Origin: Enterobacteriaceae bacterium RIT693
GTDB lineage: Bacteria; Pseudomonadota; Gammaproteobacteria; Enterobacterales; Enterobacteriaceae
Assembly: GCA_009668225.1 (NCBI GenBank)
Contig: WJYK01000008.1
Span: forward strand, 186,001-250,000
DNA length: 64,000 bases
Direction: 5' to 3'
Position 1 is the stretch's first letter. Each line of letters starts with the position of its first letter. Below, piece after piece: positions 1-8,521 of the stretch. Below the pieces are notes generated by a model. The model saw nothing but the letters and a program-made list of their open reading frames with translations. It did no database searches and was not told the origin of the DNA. A program made the position numbers and the translations under genes.

Positions 1-549
1 GCGGTACTTCATGATGCGTTCATGCAGCGTTTTAAGGGCGTTTTCCCGCTCCAGTGGCATATCGCGCAGGCCAAAGTCCGCCATACATAAATTATCGCCA
101 CCAATCAGAAAAACGCGATTCAGGTCGTAAGCGGCTGAGAAATTATCGCGCCAGTAGCGCAGGAACCACGAGAGGGATTGCAGCGAGCTTCGCCACGTTG
201 TGCTCACCGCCGAGCAGTCCGAGTCCGGGAACAGCGGCATAAACGTCGGCGCTTCGGTTTTATCTTCGTTTTGTTCAAGCGGAGGCAGCACGCCATTTGG
301 GGCGGTAAGGCGGTTTTCAGCAATGTATTTAAGCTCTTTCACCACGTCAGAAGTACGCTGAATATAGCGCTGAGCCTGGTCAAAGCTGATATTGAATTCC
401 TGACGGATTTCCGACTCTTTATCGTGCAACGCGTTAACGATATAAAACACGGAAAACAGCGCGATAAGCAACCATAGTAAAAGCGCTAACGCCCTGAACA
501 GGTAGCGCGAAATTTTAAGCGTGCTGCGGAAAGAGACGAGATATTTCAA
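1..549 (-). CDS. rcsC: RcsC hybrid sensor histidine kinase, N-terminal part (runs off the window)
   Basis: Phosphorelay sensor kinase of the Rcs envelope-stress pathway, which controls capsule and motility via RcsD and RcsB. Only the first 183 codons are present; the rest lies beyond base 1. The translation begins LKYLVSFRSTLKISRYLFRA and matches E. coli RcsC closely, including the first membrane segment (about residues 20-42) and the start of the periplasmic domain (IRQEFN, RTSDVVKELKYIAENRL, NFSAAYDLNRVFLIGGDNLC). The start codon is TTG (547-549); no ATG gives the conserved N terminus. In E. coli other genes lie between gyrA and rcsC, whereas here rcsC follows gyrA directly on the same strand, separated by hairpins. 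Identity is secure; the exact start is less so. Confidence 0.9.
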   Translation of the reverse strand, partial: MKYLVSFRSTLKISRYLFRALALLLWLLIALFSVFYIVNALHDKESEIRQEFNISFDQAQRYIQRTSDVVKELKYIAENRLTAPNGVLPPLEQNEDKTEAPTFMPLFPDSDCSAVSTTWRSSLQSLSWFLRYWRDNFSAAYDLNRVFLIGGDNLCMADFGLRDMPLERENALKTLHERIMKYR

Positions 550-627
550 ATTGAACCTGGAGGTACGCGACGAGTAAATAGAGATGCGCTTAAGGTAGCC
601 GCAAAACCCTTGTCCCGCAACGGCAAA

Positions 628-652
628 CAAAAAAGGCCGCAAAAGCGGCCTT
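628..652 (-). terminator. Rho-independent terminator between gyrA and rcsC
   Basis: Read on the minus strand, an 8-bp GC-rich stem (AAGGCCGC/GCGGCCTT) with a TTTT loop is followed by a run of T. It lies about 80 bases upstream of the rcsC start, so it ends whatever transcript comes from the gyrA side. It is a near copy of the hairpin at 794-817. Confidence 0.8.
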
Positions 653-661
653 CCAGATACA

Positions 662-783
662 GAACTGTGCTTAGATAAGCATCGTTCTTCCAGAGAGCAC
701 TTGCAAATAAACCAGGGAAATCAATTCATTGATTTTCTTCAGATAACCACAGTAAAGGAATAACCACGCTTATTCCTTTACTG
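662..783 (-). other. Structured intergenic segment with three hairpins (possible small RNA or gyrA 3' end)
   Basis: Three inverted repeats lie between the two terminator-like hairpins. 662-687 pairs GAAC/GTTC outside and TGCTTA/TAAGCA inside. 718-735 is AAATCAA/TTGATTT with a 4-base loop. 750-783 is a perfect 14-bp repeat, CAGTAAAGGAATAA against TTATTCCTTTACTG, with a 6-base loop. No convincing open reading frame is present. On the minus strand the segment ends in the strong terminator at 628-652, which is the layout of a small RNA. Processing products of the gyrA message are the simpler alternative. Confidence 0.4.
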
Positions 784-793
784 TCAGAACGTT

Positions 794-817
794 AAAGGGC
801 CGCAAAAGCGGCCCTTT
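794..817 (-). terminator. gyrA terminator hairpin
   Basis: A 10-bp perfect stem, AAAGGGCCGC/GCGGCCCTTT, with a 4-base loop starts 20 bases after the gyrA stop codon. The T tract is short on both strands (CCCTTTAACG on minus, CCCTTTATTT on plus), so it may work in both directions or only weakly. Confidence 0.7.
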
Positions 818-836
818 ATTTACAGACAATTCCGGA

Positions 837-3473
837 TTATTCGTCCGCGTCGTCCGCTACATCATCATCGGTGTCGGCTTCCGGCGCGATATCATCGTCG
901 CCTTCCGCTACGCTACCGTCGATGCTGTCCAGTTCTTCGTCATCCACCGGCTCGGCCACGCGCTGCAGACCCACTACGTTTTCATCTTCCGCCGTGCGGA
1001 TGAGGATTACGCCCTGAGTGTTACGCCCGACTACGCTGACCTCAGACACGCGTGTACGCACCAGCGTACCGGCATCCGTTATCATCATGATCTGGTCGGT
1101 ATCTTCCACCTGAACCGCGCCAACGACGCTGCCGTTGCGCTCGGTGACTTTGATAGAGATAACGCCCTGCGTTGCACGAGACTTGGTTGGGTATTCTGCC
1201 GCTGCGGTACGTTTACCGTAGCCATTCTGCGTGACGGTCAGAATTGAACCTTCACCGCGAGGAATGATCAGAGACACCACTTTATCTTCACCGGCCAGTT
1301 TAATACCGCGAACGCCTGTTGCGGTTCGGCCCATGGTACGAACGGCGTCTTCTTTGAAGCGCACCACTTTACCCGCAGCCGAGAACAGCATGGCTTCATC
1401 GCTACCGTTGGTCAAATCAACGCCAATCAGCTCGTCACCCTCGTTGAGGTTAACGGCGATAATGCCCGCAGAACGTGGGCGGCTGAAGTCGGTCAGCGCG
1501 GTTTTCTTCACGGTACCGCTTGCGGTTGCCATGAAGACGTTGATGCCTTCTGCGTACTCGCGCACCGGCAGAATTGCGGTGATGCGCTCATCCTGCTCAA
1601 GCGGCAGCAGGTTCACAATTGGGCGGCCACGTGCGCCACGGCTCGCTTCTGGCAGCTGATAAACCTTCATCCAGTACAGGCGACCACGGCTGGAGAACAG
1701 CAGGATCGTGTCATGGGTGTTAGCCACCAGCAGGCGATCGATAAAGTCTTCTTCTTTTATACGTGCGGCTGACTTGCCTTTGCCGCCACGGCGCTGCGCT
1801 TCATAGTCGGTCAGCGGCTGATACTTCACATAGCCCTGGTGAGACAGGGTGACCACCACATCTTCCTGGTTGATCAGATCTTCAATGTTGATATCCGCGG
1901 TGTTGGCCGTGATCTCCGTGCGGCGATTGTCGCCGAACTGATCGCGCATCGCTTCCAGCTCTTCACGAATCACTTCCATCAGACGCTCGGCGCTGCCCAG
2001 AATATGCAGGAGCTCGGCAATCTGCTGCAGCAGCTCTTTATACTCGTCGAGCAGTTTTTCGTGCTCAAGGCCGGTCAGTTTCTGCAGACGTAAATCCAGA
2101 ATCGCCTGAGCCTGCTGCTCGGTGAGGAAGTATTTGCCGTCGCGAATGCCGAATTCTGGCTCCAACCACTCAGGACGCGCGGCGTCGTCACCGGCACGTT
2201 CCAGCATCGCGGCAACGTTACCCAGATCCCACGAACGGGCAATCAGGCCAGCTTTTGCCTCTGCGGCATTCGGCGAGTGACGAATCAACTCAATGATCGG
2301 GTCGATGTTCGCCAGCGCGATCGCCAAACCTTCAAGGATATGGGCGCGATCGCGAGCTTTGCGCAGCTCAAAGATAGTACGGCGGGTCACCACTTCGCGG
2401 CGGTGGCGCACGAACGCAGACAGGATATCTTTCAGGTTCATGATCTTCGGCTGACCATGGTGCAGTGCCACCATGTTGATACCGAAGGAAACCTGCAGCT
2501 GAGTCTGTGAATAAAGGTTATTGAGCACCACTTCGCCGACGGCGTCGCGCTTGATCTCAATAACAATACGCATACCGTCTTTGTCAGATTCATCGCGCAG
2601 GGCGCTGATGCCTTCCACGCGTTTGTCTTTCACCAGCTCGGCGATTTTCTCGATCAGGCGAGCCTTGTTCACCTGATAAGGAATTTCGTGAACGATGATG
2701 GTTTCGCGACCGGTTTTGGCGTCCGCTTCCACTTCGGCACGCGCACGAATATAAATTTTACCACGACCGGTACGGTAGGCTTCTTCAATACCGCGGCGGC
2801 CGTTAATGATAGCGGCAGTCGGGAAATCAGGGCCTGGGATATGCTCCATCAGCCCTTCAACGCTGATGTTCTCGTCTTCGATATAGGCGAGGCAGCCGTT
2901 GATGACTTCGGTAATGTTGTGCGGCGGAATATTCGTCGCCATCCCTACCGCGATACCGGATGAACCGTTTACCAGCAGGTTAGGAATTTTAGTCGGCATG
3001 ACGTCTGGAATTTTTTCGGTGCCGTCGTAGTTATCGACGAAATCAACCGTCTCTTTTTCCAGGTCGGCCATCAGCTCGTGGGCGATCTTCGACATACGGA
3101 TTTCCGTATAACGCATCGCTGCGGCAGAGTCGCCGTCTACGGAGCCGAAGTTACCCTGGCCGTCAACCAGCATGTAACGCAGGGAAAATGGCTGTGCCAT
3201 ACGGACGATGGTGTCATAAACCGCGGTATCACCATGAGGGTGATATTTACCGATTACGTCACCAACAACACGGGCGGATTTTTTATATGCTTTGTTCCAG
3301 TCATTGCCCAATACGTTCATCGCGTAAAGTACGCGACGGTGTACCGGCTTAAGTCCATCTCGGACATCTGGCAGTGCGCGGCCGACAATAACCGACATCG
3401 CATAATCCAGATACGAGCTCTTAAGCTCTTCCTCAATGTTGACCGGCGTAATTTCTCTGGCAAGGTCGCTCAT
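837..3473 (-). CDS. gyrA: DNA gyrase subunit A
   Basis: A subunit of DNA gyrase, the type II topoisomerase that adds negative supercoils using ATP hydrolysed by GyrB. At 878 aa it is three residues longer than the E. coli protein and collinear with it. The N-terminal breakage-reunion domain has the catalytic Tyr122 ([10 protein letters not shown]). The GyrA-box QRRGGKG and the C-terminal beta-pinwheel repeats are present, and the tail is strongly acidic ([20 protein letters not shown]). In the quinolone-determining region residue 83 is Thr ([10 protein letters not shown]) and residue 87 is Asp. Thr83 occurs naturally in several enterics and is not the Leu/Ile change seen in resistant strains. 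Divergent from ubiG; followed by its own hairpin terminator. Confidence 0.99.
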   Translation of the reverse strand: MSDLAREITPVNIEEELKSSYLDYAMSVIVGRALPDVRDGLKPVHRRVLYAMNVLGNDWNKAYKKSARVVGDVIGKYHPHGDTAVYDTIVRMAQPFSLRYMLVDGQGNFGSVDGDSAAAMRYTEIRMSKIAHELMADLEKETVDFVDNYDGTEKIPDVMPTKIPNLLVNGSSGIAVGMATNIPPHNITEVINGCLAYIEDENISVEGLMEHIPGPDFPTAAIINGRRGIEEAYRTGRGKIYIRARAEVEADAKTGRETIIVHEIPYQVNKARLIEKIAELVKDKRVEGISALRDESDKDGMRIVIEIKRDAVGEVVLNNLYSQTQLQVSFGINMVALHHGQPKIMNLKDILSAFVRHRREVVTRRTIFELRKARDRAHILEGLAIALANIDPIIELIRHSPNAAEAKAGLIARSWDLGNVAAMLERAGDDAARPEWLEPEFGIRDGKYFLTEQQAQAILDLRLQKLTGLEHEKLLDEYKELLQQIAELLHILGSAERLMEVIREELEAMRDQFGDNRRTEITANTADINIEDLINQEDVVVTLSHQGYVKYQPLTDYEAQRRGGKGKSAARIKEEDFIDRLLVANTHDTILLFSSRGRLYWMKVYQLPEASRGARGRPIVNLLPLEQDERITAILPVREYAEGINVFMATASGTVKKTALTDFSRPRSAGIIAVNLNEGDELIGVDLTNGSDEAMLFSAAGKVVRFKEDAVRTMGRTATGVRGIKLAGEDKVVSLIIPRGEGSILTVTQNGYGKRTAAAEYPTKSRATQGVISIKVTERNGSVVGAVQVEDTDQIMMITDAGTLVRTRVSEVSVVGRNTQGVILIRTAEDENVVGLQRVAEPVDDEELDSIDGSVAEGDDDIAPEADTDDDVADDADE

Positions 3474-3633
3474 GTAACCGCTATCCCTCTACTGTTTTCC
3501 CGGATTCAAAGGTCGCAAATTATAACACATCCGGCCCTGTGTGGGGAAACCTGAACGCAATTGTCGGCGCTTTATTCACGCCGCCAGCCTGATATACTGC
3601 CAGCCTCAACATCTGCAAGGAGTCACCGCTGTA

Positions 3634-4353
3634 ATGAATGCTGAAAACCAACCGGTTATGCAGAACGTCGACCACGATGAAATCGCCAAATTTGAAGCTG
3701 TCGCTTCCCGCTGGTGGGATCTGGAAGGTGAATTTAAGCCGCTGCATCGCATCAACCCGCTGCGTTTGGGCTACATCAATCAGCGTGCTGGCGGGCTGTT
3801 CGGCAAAACGGTTCTGGATGTTGGCTGCGGCGGCGGCATTTTGGCGGAAAGCATGGCGCGCGAAGGCGCGAGTGTTACCGGCCTGGATATGGGGTTCGAA
3901 CCGCTGCAGGTGGCGCGCCTTCATGCGCTGGAAAGCGGTATCAAGGTGAATTATGTTCAGGAAACCGTAGAGCAGCACGCGGACAAACACACCGGGCAGT
4001 ATGACGTGGTGACCTGTATGGAAATGCTGGAGCACGTCCCTGACCCACAATCGGTAGTGCACGCCTGCGCTCGCCTGGTGAAGCCCGGCGGCCACGTTTT
4101 CTTCTCTACCATCAACCGCAACGGTAAAGCCTGGCTGATGGCCGTCGTCGGTGCAGAATATGTCATGCGCATGGTGCCTAAAGGCACGCACGATGTTAAA
4201 AAGTTTATCAAGCCTGCCGAGCTCTTAAGCTGGGTGGACGAAACCCCGCTTCGCGAACGCCACATGACCGGGCTGCATTTCAACCCGGTGACCAACACGT
4301 TCAAGCTTGGCCCGGGAGTAGATGTTAATTATATGCTGCATACTGAAGCATAA
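3634..4353 (+). CDS. ubiG: Ubiquinone biosynthesis O-methyltransferase
   Basis: SAM-dependent enzyme that performs both O-methylations of ubiquinone synthesis. At 239 aa it is close to the 240 aa of E. coli. The class I methyltransferase motif I, LDVGCGGG, is at residues 61-68. The conserved EMLEHVPDP and [18 protein letters not shown] segments follow. The start was set at ATG 3634 (MNAENQPV) because AAGGAG lies just upstream and E. coli begins MNAEKSPV. The frame is open back to 3541, but that extension is not conserved and crosses the promoter shared with gyrA. Confidence 0.97.
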   Translation: MNAENQPVMQNVDHDEIAKFEAVASRWWDLEGEFKPLHRINPLRLGYINQRAGGLFGKTVLDVGCGGGILAESMAREGASVTGLDMGFEPLQVARLHALESGIKVNYVQETVEQHADKHTGQYDVVTCMEMLEHVPDPQSVVHACARLVKPGGHVFFSTINRNGKAWLMAVVGAEYVMRMVPKGTHDVKKFIKPAELLSWVDETPLRERHMTGLHFNPVTNTFKLGPGVDVNYMLHTEA

Positions 4354-4581
4354 AACGGCATATCGTATAAGGATTGATTATCGATAATTGCGCCAGAATC
4401 GTTGCGCAATTATCGATGAAGTTTAAGAAATCAGCACCCGATCAAAATTTTCATTTTTTTTGCATCCCATTGACAATTCCCTCAAGCCTTACGTGACGTG
4501 GACTTACGAAAAAAGCGCCCCGCTGAACCTCATTTTATTGCTGAAATCAATACTTGTACTGAACGGATTCCTTACTAGAAT

Positions 4582-4597
4582 ACTCACCATCTAGTGA
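4582..4597 (+). promoter_or_regulatory. NrdR box 1 upstream of nrdA
   Basis: ACTCACCATCTAGTGA resembles the NrdR consensus ACACTATATATAGTGT mainly in its right half. It lies 32 bases, about three helical turns, upstream of the second box, the usual paired arrangement. NrdR represses nrd genes when dATP/ATP is high. Confidence 0.55.
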
Positions 4598-4613
4598 CCA
4601 TTTTGTCACCCAC

Positions 4614-4629
4614 CCCCTATATATAGTAT
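4614..4629 (+). promoter_or_regulatory. NrdR box 2 upstream of nrdA
   Basis: CCCCTATATATAGTAT matches 12 of 16 positions of the NrdR consensus, including the full TATATATAGT core. It abuts the DnaA box. Confidence 0.65.
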
Positions 4630-4638
4630 TTATCCACA
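4630..4638 (+). promoter_or_regulatory. DnaA box upstream of nrdA
   Basis: A perfect DnaA box, TTATCCACA. A weaker copy, TTAGTCACA, follows at 4642-4650. In E. coli, paired DnaA boxes at this place link nrdAB transcription to the initiation of replication. Confidence 0.75.
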
Positions 4639-4708
4639 GAGTTAGTCACAGGCTAGCGGATGTGCATAAATCAGGGGAAAACTCATCTCACGGACAGGTA
4701 AAACTCAC

Positions 4709-6994
4709 ATGAATCAGAGTCTGCTGGTTACAAAACGCGATGGCAGCAAAGAGCGCATCAATCTGGATAAAATTCATCGAGTGCTCGACTGGGCCGCTGA
4801 GGGACTTAACAATGTCTCCGTTTCACAGGTAGAGCTGCGTTCCCATATCCAGTTTTATGACGGCATCAAAACCTCTGACATTCATGAAACCATCATTAAG
4901 GCCGCAGCCGATCTGATCTCCCGTGACGCGCCCGATTATCAATATCTTGCCGCACGCCTGGCGATTTTCCACCTGCGTAAAAAAGCCTACGGCCAGTTTG
5001 AACCGCCGAAGCTGTACGATCAGGTGGTTAAAATGGTTGAGTTGGGCAAATACGATCAACATCTGCTGGAAGACTACACGGAAGAAGAGTTCGAGCAGAT
5101 GGACGATTTCATCGATCACTGGCGTGACATGAACTTCTCCTACGCGGCCGTTAAGCAGCTGGAAGGTAAATACCTGGTGCAGAACCGCGTCTCTGGCGAA
5201 ATCTACGAGAGCGCGCAGTTCCTTTACATCCTGGTGGCTGCCTGCCTGTTCTCCGGCTACCCGCGTGAAACCCGACTCAGCTACGTCAAGCGTTTCTATG
5301 ATGCGGTTTCCACCTTCAAAATTTCCCTGCCTACGCCAATTATGTCCGGCGTGCGCACCCCGACTCGCCAGTTCAGCTCCTGCGTACTGATCGAGTGCGG
5401 CGACAGCCTGGATTCTATCAACGCCACCTCCAGCGCTATTGTGAAATACGTTTCCCAGCGTGCTGGCATCGGCATCAATGCCGGTCGCATTCGTGCCCTG
5501 GGCAGCCCGATTCGCGGCGGTGAAGCGTTCCACACCGGCTGTATCCCGTTCTACAAGCACTTCCAGACCGCGGTGAAGTCTTGCTCTCAGGGCGGCGTGC
5601 GTGGCGGGGCTGCCACCCTGTTCTACCCGATGTGGCACCTGGAAGTTGAAAGTCTGCTGGTGCTGAAAAACAACCGTGGCGTAGAAGGCAACCGCGTGCG
5701 CCACATGGACTACGGCGTCCAGATCAACAAGCTGATGTATACCCGCCTGCTGAAAGGCGAAGAGATCACGCTGTTCAGCCCGTCCGACGTACCGGGCCTG
5801 TACGATGCGTTCTTCGCCGACCAGGAGAAGTTCGAGAGCCTGTACACCAAATATGAGAAAGACGACAGCATCCGCAAACAGCGCGTGAAGGCGGTCGAGC
5901 TGTTCTCCCTGATGATGCAAGAACGCGCCTCTACTGGCCGTATCTACATCCAGAACGTTGACCACTGCAACACCCACAGCCCGTTTGATCCGGCCATTGC
6001 ACCAGTGCGCCAGTCCAACCTGTGCCTGGAGATCGCGCTGCCGACCAAACCGCTGGACGATGTTAACGACGAAAACGGCGAAATTGCCCTGTGTACCCTG
6101 TCCGCGTTCAACCTTGGCGTTATCGAAAGCCTGGACGATCTTGAAGAGATGGCCGTGCTGGCGGTACGCGCGCTTGACGCTCTGCTCGACTACCAGGATT
6201 ACCCAATTCTGGCGGCAAAACGCGGCGCAATGGGCCGCCGCACTCTGGGTATCGGCGTGATTAACTTTGCCTACTATCTGGCGAAGCACGGCGTGCGTTA
6301 CTCCGACGGCAGCGCAAACAACCTGACGCACAAGACCTTCGAAGCGATTCAGTACTACCTGCTGAAAGCGTCAAACGAACTGGCAAAAGAGCAAGGCGCC
6401 TGCCCGTGGTTCAACGAAACCACCTATTCGAAAGGTATTCTGCCGATCGATACCTATAAGAAAGACCTGGATGCCATCAGCAACGAGCCGCTGCACCTGG
6501 ACTGGGAAGGCCTGCGTGAGTCCATCAAAACGCACGGCCTGCGCAACTCCACGCTTTCCGCCCTGATGCCGTCCGAGACCTCTTCGCAGATCTCCAACGC
6601 CACTAACGGTATTGAACCACCGCGCGGCCACATCAGCATTAAAGCGTCGAAGGACGGTATCCTGCGCCAGGTTGTGCCGGATTATGAACTGCTGAAAAAC
6701 AATTATGAGCTGCTGTGGGAAATGCCGAATAACGACGGCTATCTGCAGCTGGTTGGCCTGATGCAGAAGTTTATCGACCAGTCGATTTCTGCCAACACCA
6801 ACTACGATCCGACGCGCTTCCCGTCTGGCAAAGTGCCGATGCAGCAGCTGCTGAAAGATCTGCTGACCGCCTATAAATTCGGTGTGAAGACCCTGTACTA
6901 TCAAAACACCCGTGACGGCGCGGAAGATACTCAGGATGACCTGGCACCTTCCATCCAGGACGATGGCTGCGAAAGCGGCGCATGTAAAATCTGA
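4709..6994 (+). CDS. nrdA: Ribonucleoside-diphosphate reductase class Ia, alpha (large) subunit
   Basis: Catalytic subunit of the aerobic class Ia ribonucleotide reductase, which reduces NDPs to dNDPs with a radical delivered by NrdB. It has 761 aa, exactly the E. coli length. An N-terminal ATP-cone (residues 1-90) holds the activity site. The active-site residues are visible: Cys in SSCVLIEC (225), NLCLEIALP (439/441) and ALCTLSAF (462), the Tyr-Tyr pair in TLYYQNTRDG (730/731), and the C-terminal redox pair CESGACKI (754/759). It is followed by a repeat-containing spacer of about 105 bases and nrdB. Confidence 0.99.
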   Translation: MNQSLLVTKRDGSKERINLDKIHRVLDWAAEGLNNVSVSQVELRSHIQFYDGIKTSDIHETIIKAAADLISRDAPDYQYLAARLAIFHLRKKAYGQFEPPKLYDQVVKMVELGKYDQHLLEDYTEEEFEQMDDFIDHWRDMNFSYAAVKQLEGKYLVQNRVSGEIYESAQFLYILVAACLFSGYPRETRLSYVKRFYDAVSTFKISLPTPIMSGVRTPTRQFSSCVLIECGDSLDSINATSSAIVKYVSQRAGIGINAGRIRALGSPIRGGEAFHTGCIPFYKHFQTAVKSCSQGGVRGGAATLFYPMWHLEVESLLVLKNNRGVEGNRVRHMDYGVQINKLMYTRLLKGEEITLFSPSDVPGLYDAFFADQEKFESLYTKYEKDDSIRKQRVKAVELFSLMMQERASTGRIYIQNVDHCNTHSPFDPAIAPVRQSNLCLEIALPTKPLDDVNDENGEIALCTLSAFNLGVIESLDDLEEMAVLAVRALDALLDYQDYPILAAKRGAMGRRTLGIGVINFAYYLAKHGVRYSDGSANNLTHKTFEAIQYYLLKASNELAKEQGACPWFNETTYSKGILPIDTYKKDLDAISNEPLHLDWEGLRESIKTHGLRNSTLSALMPSETSSQISNATNGIEPPRGHISIKASKDGILRQVVPDYELLKNNYELLWEMPNNDGYLQLVGLMQKFIDQSISANTNYDPTRFPSGKVPMQQLLKDLLTAYKFGVKTLYYQNTRDGAEDTQDDLAPSIQDDGCESGACKI

Positions 6995-7005
6995 TTTTCG
7001 TTTTT

Positions 7006-7073
7006 CCCTCACCTCTGCTTCTCCCGGCACCGTGCCAGTTCCCTCTCCCTTTGGGAGAGAGCCGGGGTGAGGG
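7006..7073. repeat. Dispersed palindromic intergenic repeat, copy 1 (nrdA-nrdB spacer)
   Basis: The outer arms CCCTCACC (7006-7013) and GGTGAGGG (7066-7073) are inverted. Inside is a core CTCTCCC/GGGAGAG hairpin (7043-7059), and between lies a further small stem, GGCAC/GTGCC (7025-7035). The same outer arms and core recur at four other gene junctions in this window. Here it splits the nrdA-nrdB operon spacer. Confidence 0.8.
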
Positions 7074-7099
7074 GAAACAAAAATAATGGAATTAAAATA

Positions 7100-8230
7100 A
7101 TGGCTTACACTACTTTTTCACAGACGAAAAACGACCAACTCGCCGAGCCGATGTTCTTTGGTCAGTCGGTTAACGTGGCGCGCTACGATCAGCAAAAATA
7201 CGACATCTTCGAAAAACTGATTGAAAAGCAGCTCTCCTTCTTCTGGCGCCCGGAAGAAGTGGACGTCTCCCGCGACCGTATTGACTTCCAGGCACTGCCG
7301 GAACATGAGAAGCACATCTTCATCAGCAACCTGAAGTACCAGACGCTGCTGGACTCCATTCAGGGCCGCAGCCCGAACGTGGCGCTGCTTCCTCTGATCT
7401 CTATCCCGGAGCTGGAAACCTGGGTTGAAACCTGGGCGTTTAGCGAGACCATTCACTCTCGCTCCTACACCCACATCATCCGCAACATCGTGAACGATCC
7501 GGCGATTGTCTTCGACGATATCGTCACCAATCAGGAAATCCTCAAGCGTGCCAAAGATATCTCTGGCTACTACGACGACCTGATTGAGATGACCAGCTAC
7601 TGGCACCTGCTGGGCGAAGGCACTCACACCGTGAACGGCAAAACCGTCACCGTGAACCTGCGTGCGCTGAAACGCCAGCTGTATCTCTGCCTGATGAGCG
7701 TGAACGCGCTGGAAGCTATTCGCTTCTATGTTAGCTTCGCCTGCTCCTTCGCTTTTGCCGAGCGCGAACTGATGGAAGGCAACGCCAAAATCATCAAGCT
7801 GATTGCCCGTGATGAAGCGCTGCACCTGACCGGCACCCAGCATATGCTTAACCTGATGCGCAGCGGTGAAGACGATCCGGAAATGGCGGAAATCGCCGTT
7901 GAATGTCGCCAGGAATGCTACGACCTGTTCGTGCTGGCCGCTCAGCAGGAAAAAGAGTGGGCAGACTACCTGTTCCGCGATGGTTCCATGATCGGCCTGA
8001 ACAAAGACATCCTCTGCCAGTACGTTGAATACATCACCAACATCCGTATGCAGGCCGTGGGGCTTGATCTGCCGTTCCAGACGCGCTCAAACCCAATTCC
8101 ATGGATTAACGCCTGGCTGGTTTCCGATAACGTACAGGTCGCACCGCAGGAAGTCGAAGTCAGTTCCTATCTGGTCGGTCAGATCGATTCGGAAGTTAAC
8201 ACTGACGACCTGAGCGATTTCCAGCTGTAA
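7100..8230 (+). CDS. nrdB: Ribonucleoside-diphosphate reductase class Ia, beta (small) subunit
   Basis: Diferric-tyrosyl radical subunit of class Ia reductase. It has 376 aa, as in E. coli. Iron ligands and radical residue are visible in Met-1 numbering: Asp85, Glu116, His119 and Tyr123 ([11 protein letters not shown]), with further ligands in [11 protein letters not shown] and [13 protein letters not shown]. The C terminus DDLSDFQL is the tail that docks on NrdA. The start was set at ATG 7100 (MAYTTFSQ); the frame is open to 7067, but those residues are encoded by the repeat and spacer. It precedes yfaE by 3 bases. Confidence 0.99.
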   Translation: MAYTTFSQTKNDQLAEPMFFGQSVNVARYDQQKYDIFEKLIEKQLSFFWRPEEVDVSRDRIDFQALPEHEKHIFISNLKYQTLLDSIQGRSPNVALLPLISIPELETWVETWAFSETIHSRSYTHIIRNIVNDPAIVFDDIVTNQEILKRAKDISGYYDDLIEMTSYWHLLGEGTHTVNGKTVTVNLRALKRQLYLCLMSVNALEAIRFYVSFACSFAFAERELMEGNAKIIKLIARDEALHLTGTQHMLNLMRSGEDDPEMAEIAVECRQECYDLFVLAAQQEKEWADYLFRDGSMIGLNKDILCQYVEYITNIRMQAVGLDLPFQTRSNPIPWINAWLVSDNVQVAPQEVEVSSYLVGQIDSEVNTDDLSDFQL

Positions 8231-8233
8231 GCC

Positions 8234-8488
8234 ATGAGCCGTATTACGCTTAGCATTACCGGCGCACAGCTGATTAGTGAGGAGGAACATCCCTCGCTGC
8301 TGGCAACGCTGGAATCTCATCGAGTCTGCGTAGAATATCAGTGCCGGGAAGGGTATTGCGGCTCGTGTCGCATTAAGCTGCTGGCCGGTGAAGTTCAGTG
8401 GCTGACCGAACCGCTGGCGTTTATCCAGCCCGGTGAAATTCTCCCCTGCTGCTGCAAAGCGCGGGGCGATATAGAAATCGAGATGTAA
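8234..8488 (+). CDS. yfaE: 2Fe-2S ferredoxin, NrdB cofactor maintenance
   Basis: Small plant-type ferredoxin (84 aa) that supplies electrons for regenerating the diferric-tyrosyl cofactor of NrdB. The ligands follow the CX4CX2C...C pattern: Cys37, Cys42 and Cys45 (CREGYCGSC), with the last among the Cys72-74 triplet (PCCCKARG). Its position 3 bases after nrdB, and before a terminator, makes it the last gene of the nrdAB operon. Confidence 0.95.
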   Translation: MSRITLSITGAQLISEEEHPSLLATLESHRVCVEYQCREGYCGSCRIKLLAGEVQWLTEPLAFIQPGEILPCCCKARGDIEIEM

Positions 8489-8513
8489 AAAAGGCCGCAT
8501 TCGCGGCCTTTTC
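8487..8513. terminator. Bidirectional terminator between yfaE and glpQ
   Basis: The stem GGCCGC/GCGGCC is flanked by A and T runs on both sides (AAAAAGGCCGC...GCGGCCTTTT), so it can end the nrdAB-yfaE transcript on plus and glpTQ on minus. Confidence 0.85.
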
Positions 8514-8521
8514 TCTTTCCG

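Larger units (their letters stand above)
4354..4708. promoter_or_regulatory. ubiG-nrdA intergenic region: long inverted repeat and nrdA control sites
   Basis: This 355-base gap has two parts. Just after ubiG is a perfect 14-bp inverted repeat, ATCGATAATTGCGC at 4380-4393 against GCGCAATTATCGAT at 4404-4417, with a 10-base loop and no T tract after it. The second half holds the NrdR and DnaA boxes of nrdA, listed separately. Between them (about 4430-4580) I see only AT-rich DNA and no open reading frame. Confidence 0.7.

Noticed and set aside
178..477. 99-codon frame on plus at the left edge
   Set aside because: Opposite the conserved start of rcsC.
3520..4191. 223-codon frame on minus opposite ubiG
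   Set aside because: ubiG is intact on plus and the antisense product has no family signature.
4823..6331. 502-codon open frame on minus opposite nrdA
   Set aside because: Antisense shadow of a highly conserved gene; the low-complexity His/Val/Gln-rich product has no domain.
7006..7073. Taken at first for an ERIC or standard REP element
   Set aside because: The arms and core do not match ERIC or E. coli REP consensus; reported instead as its own repeat family.
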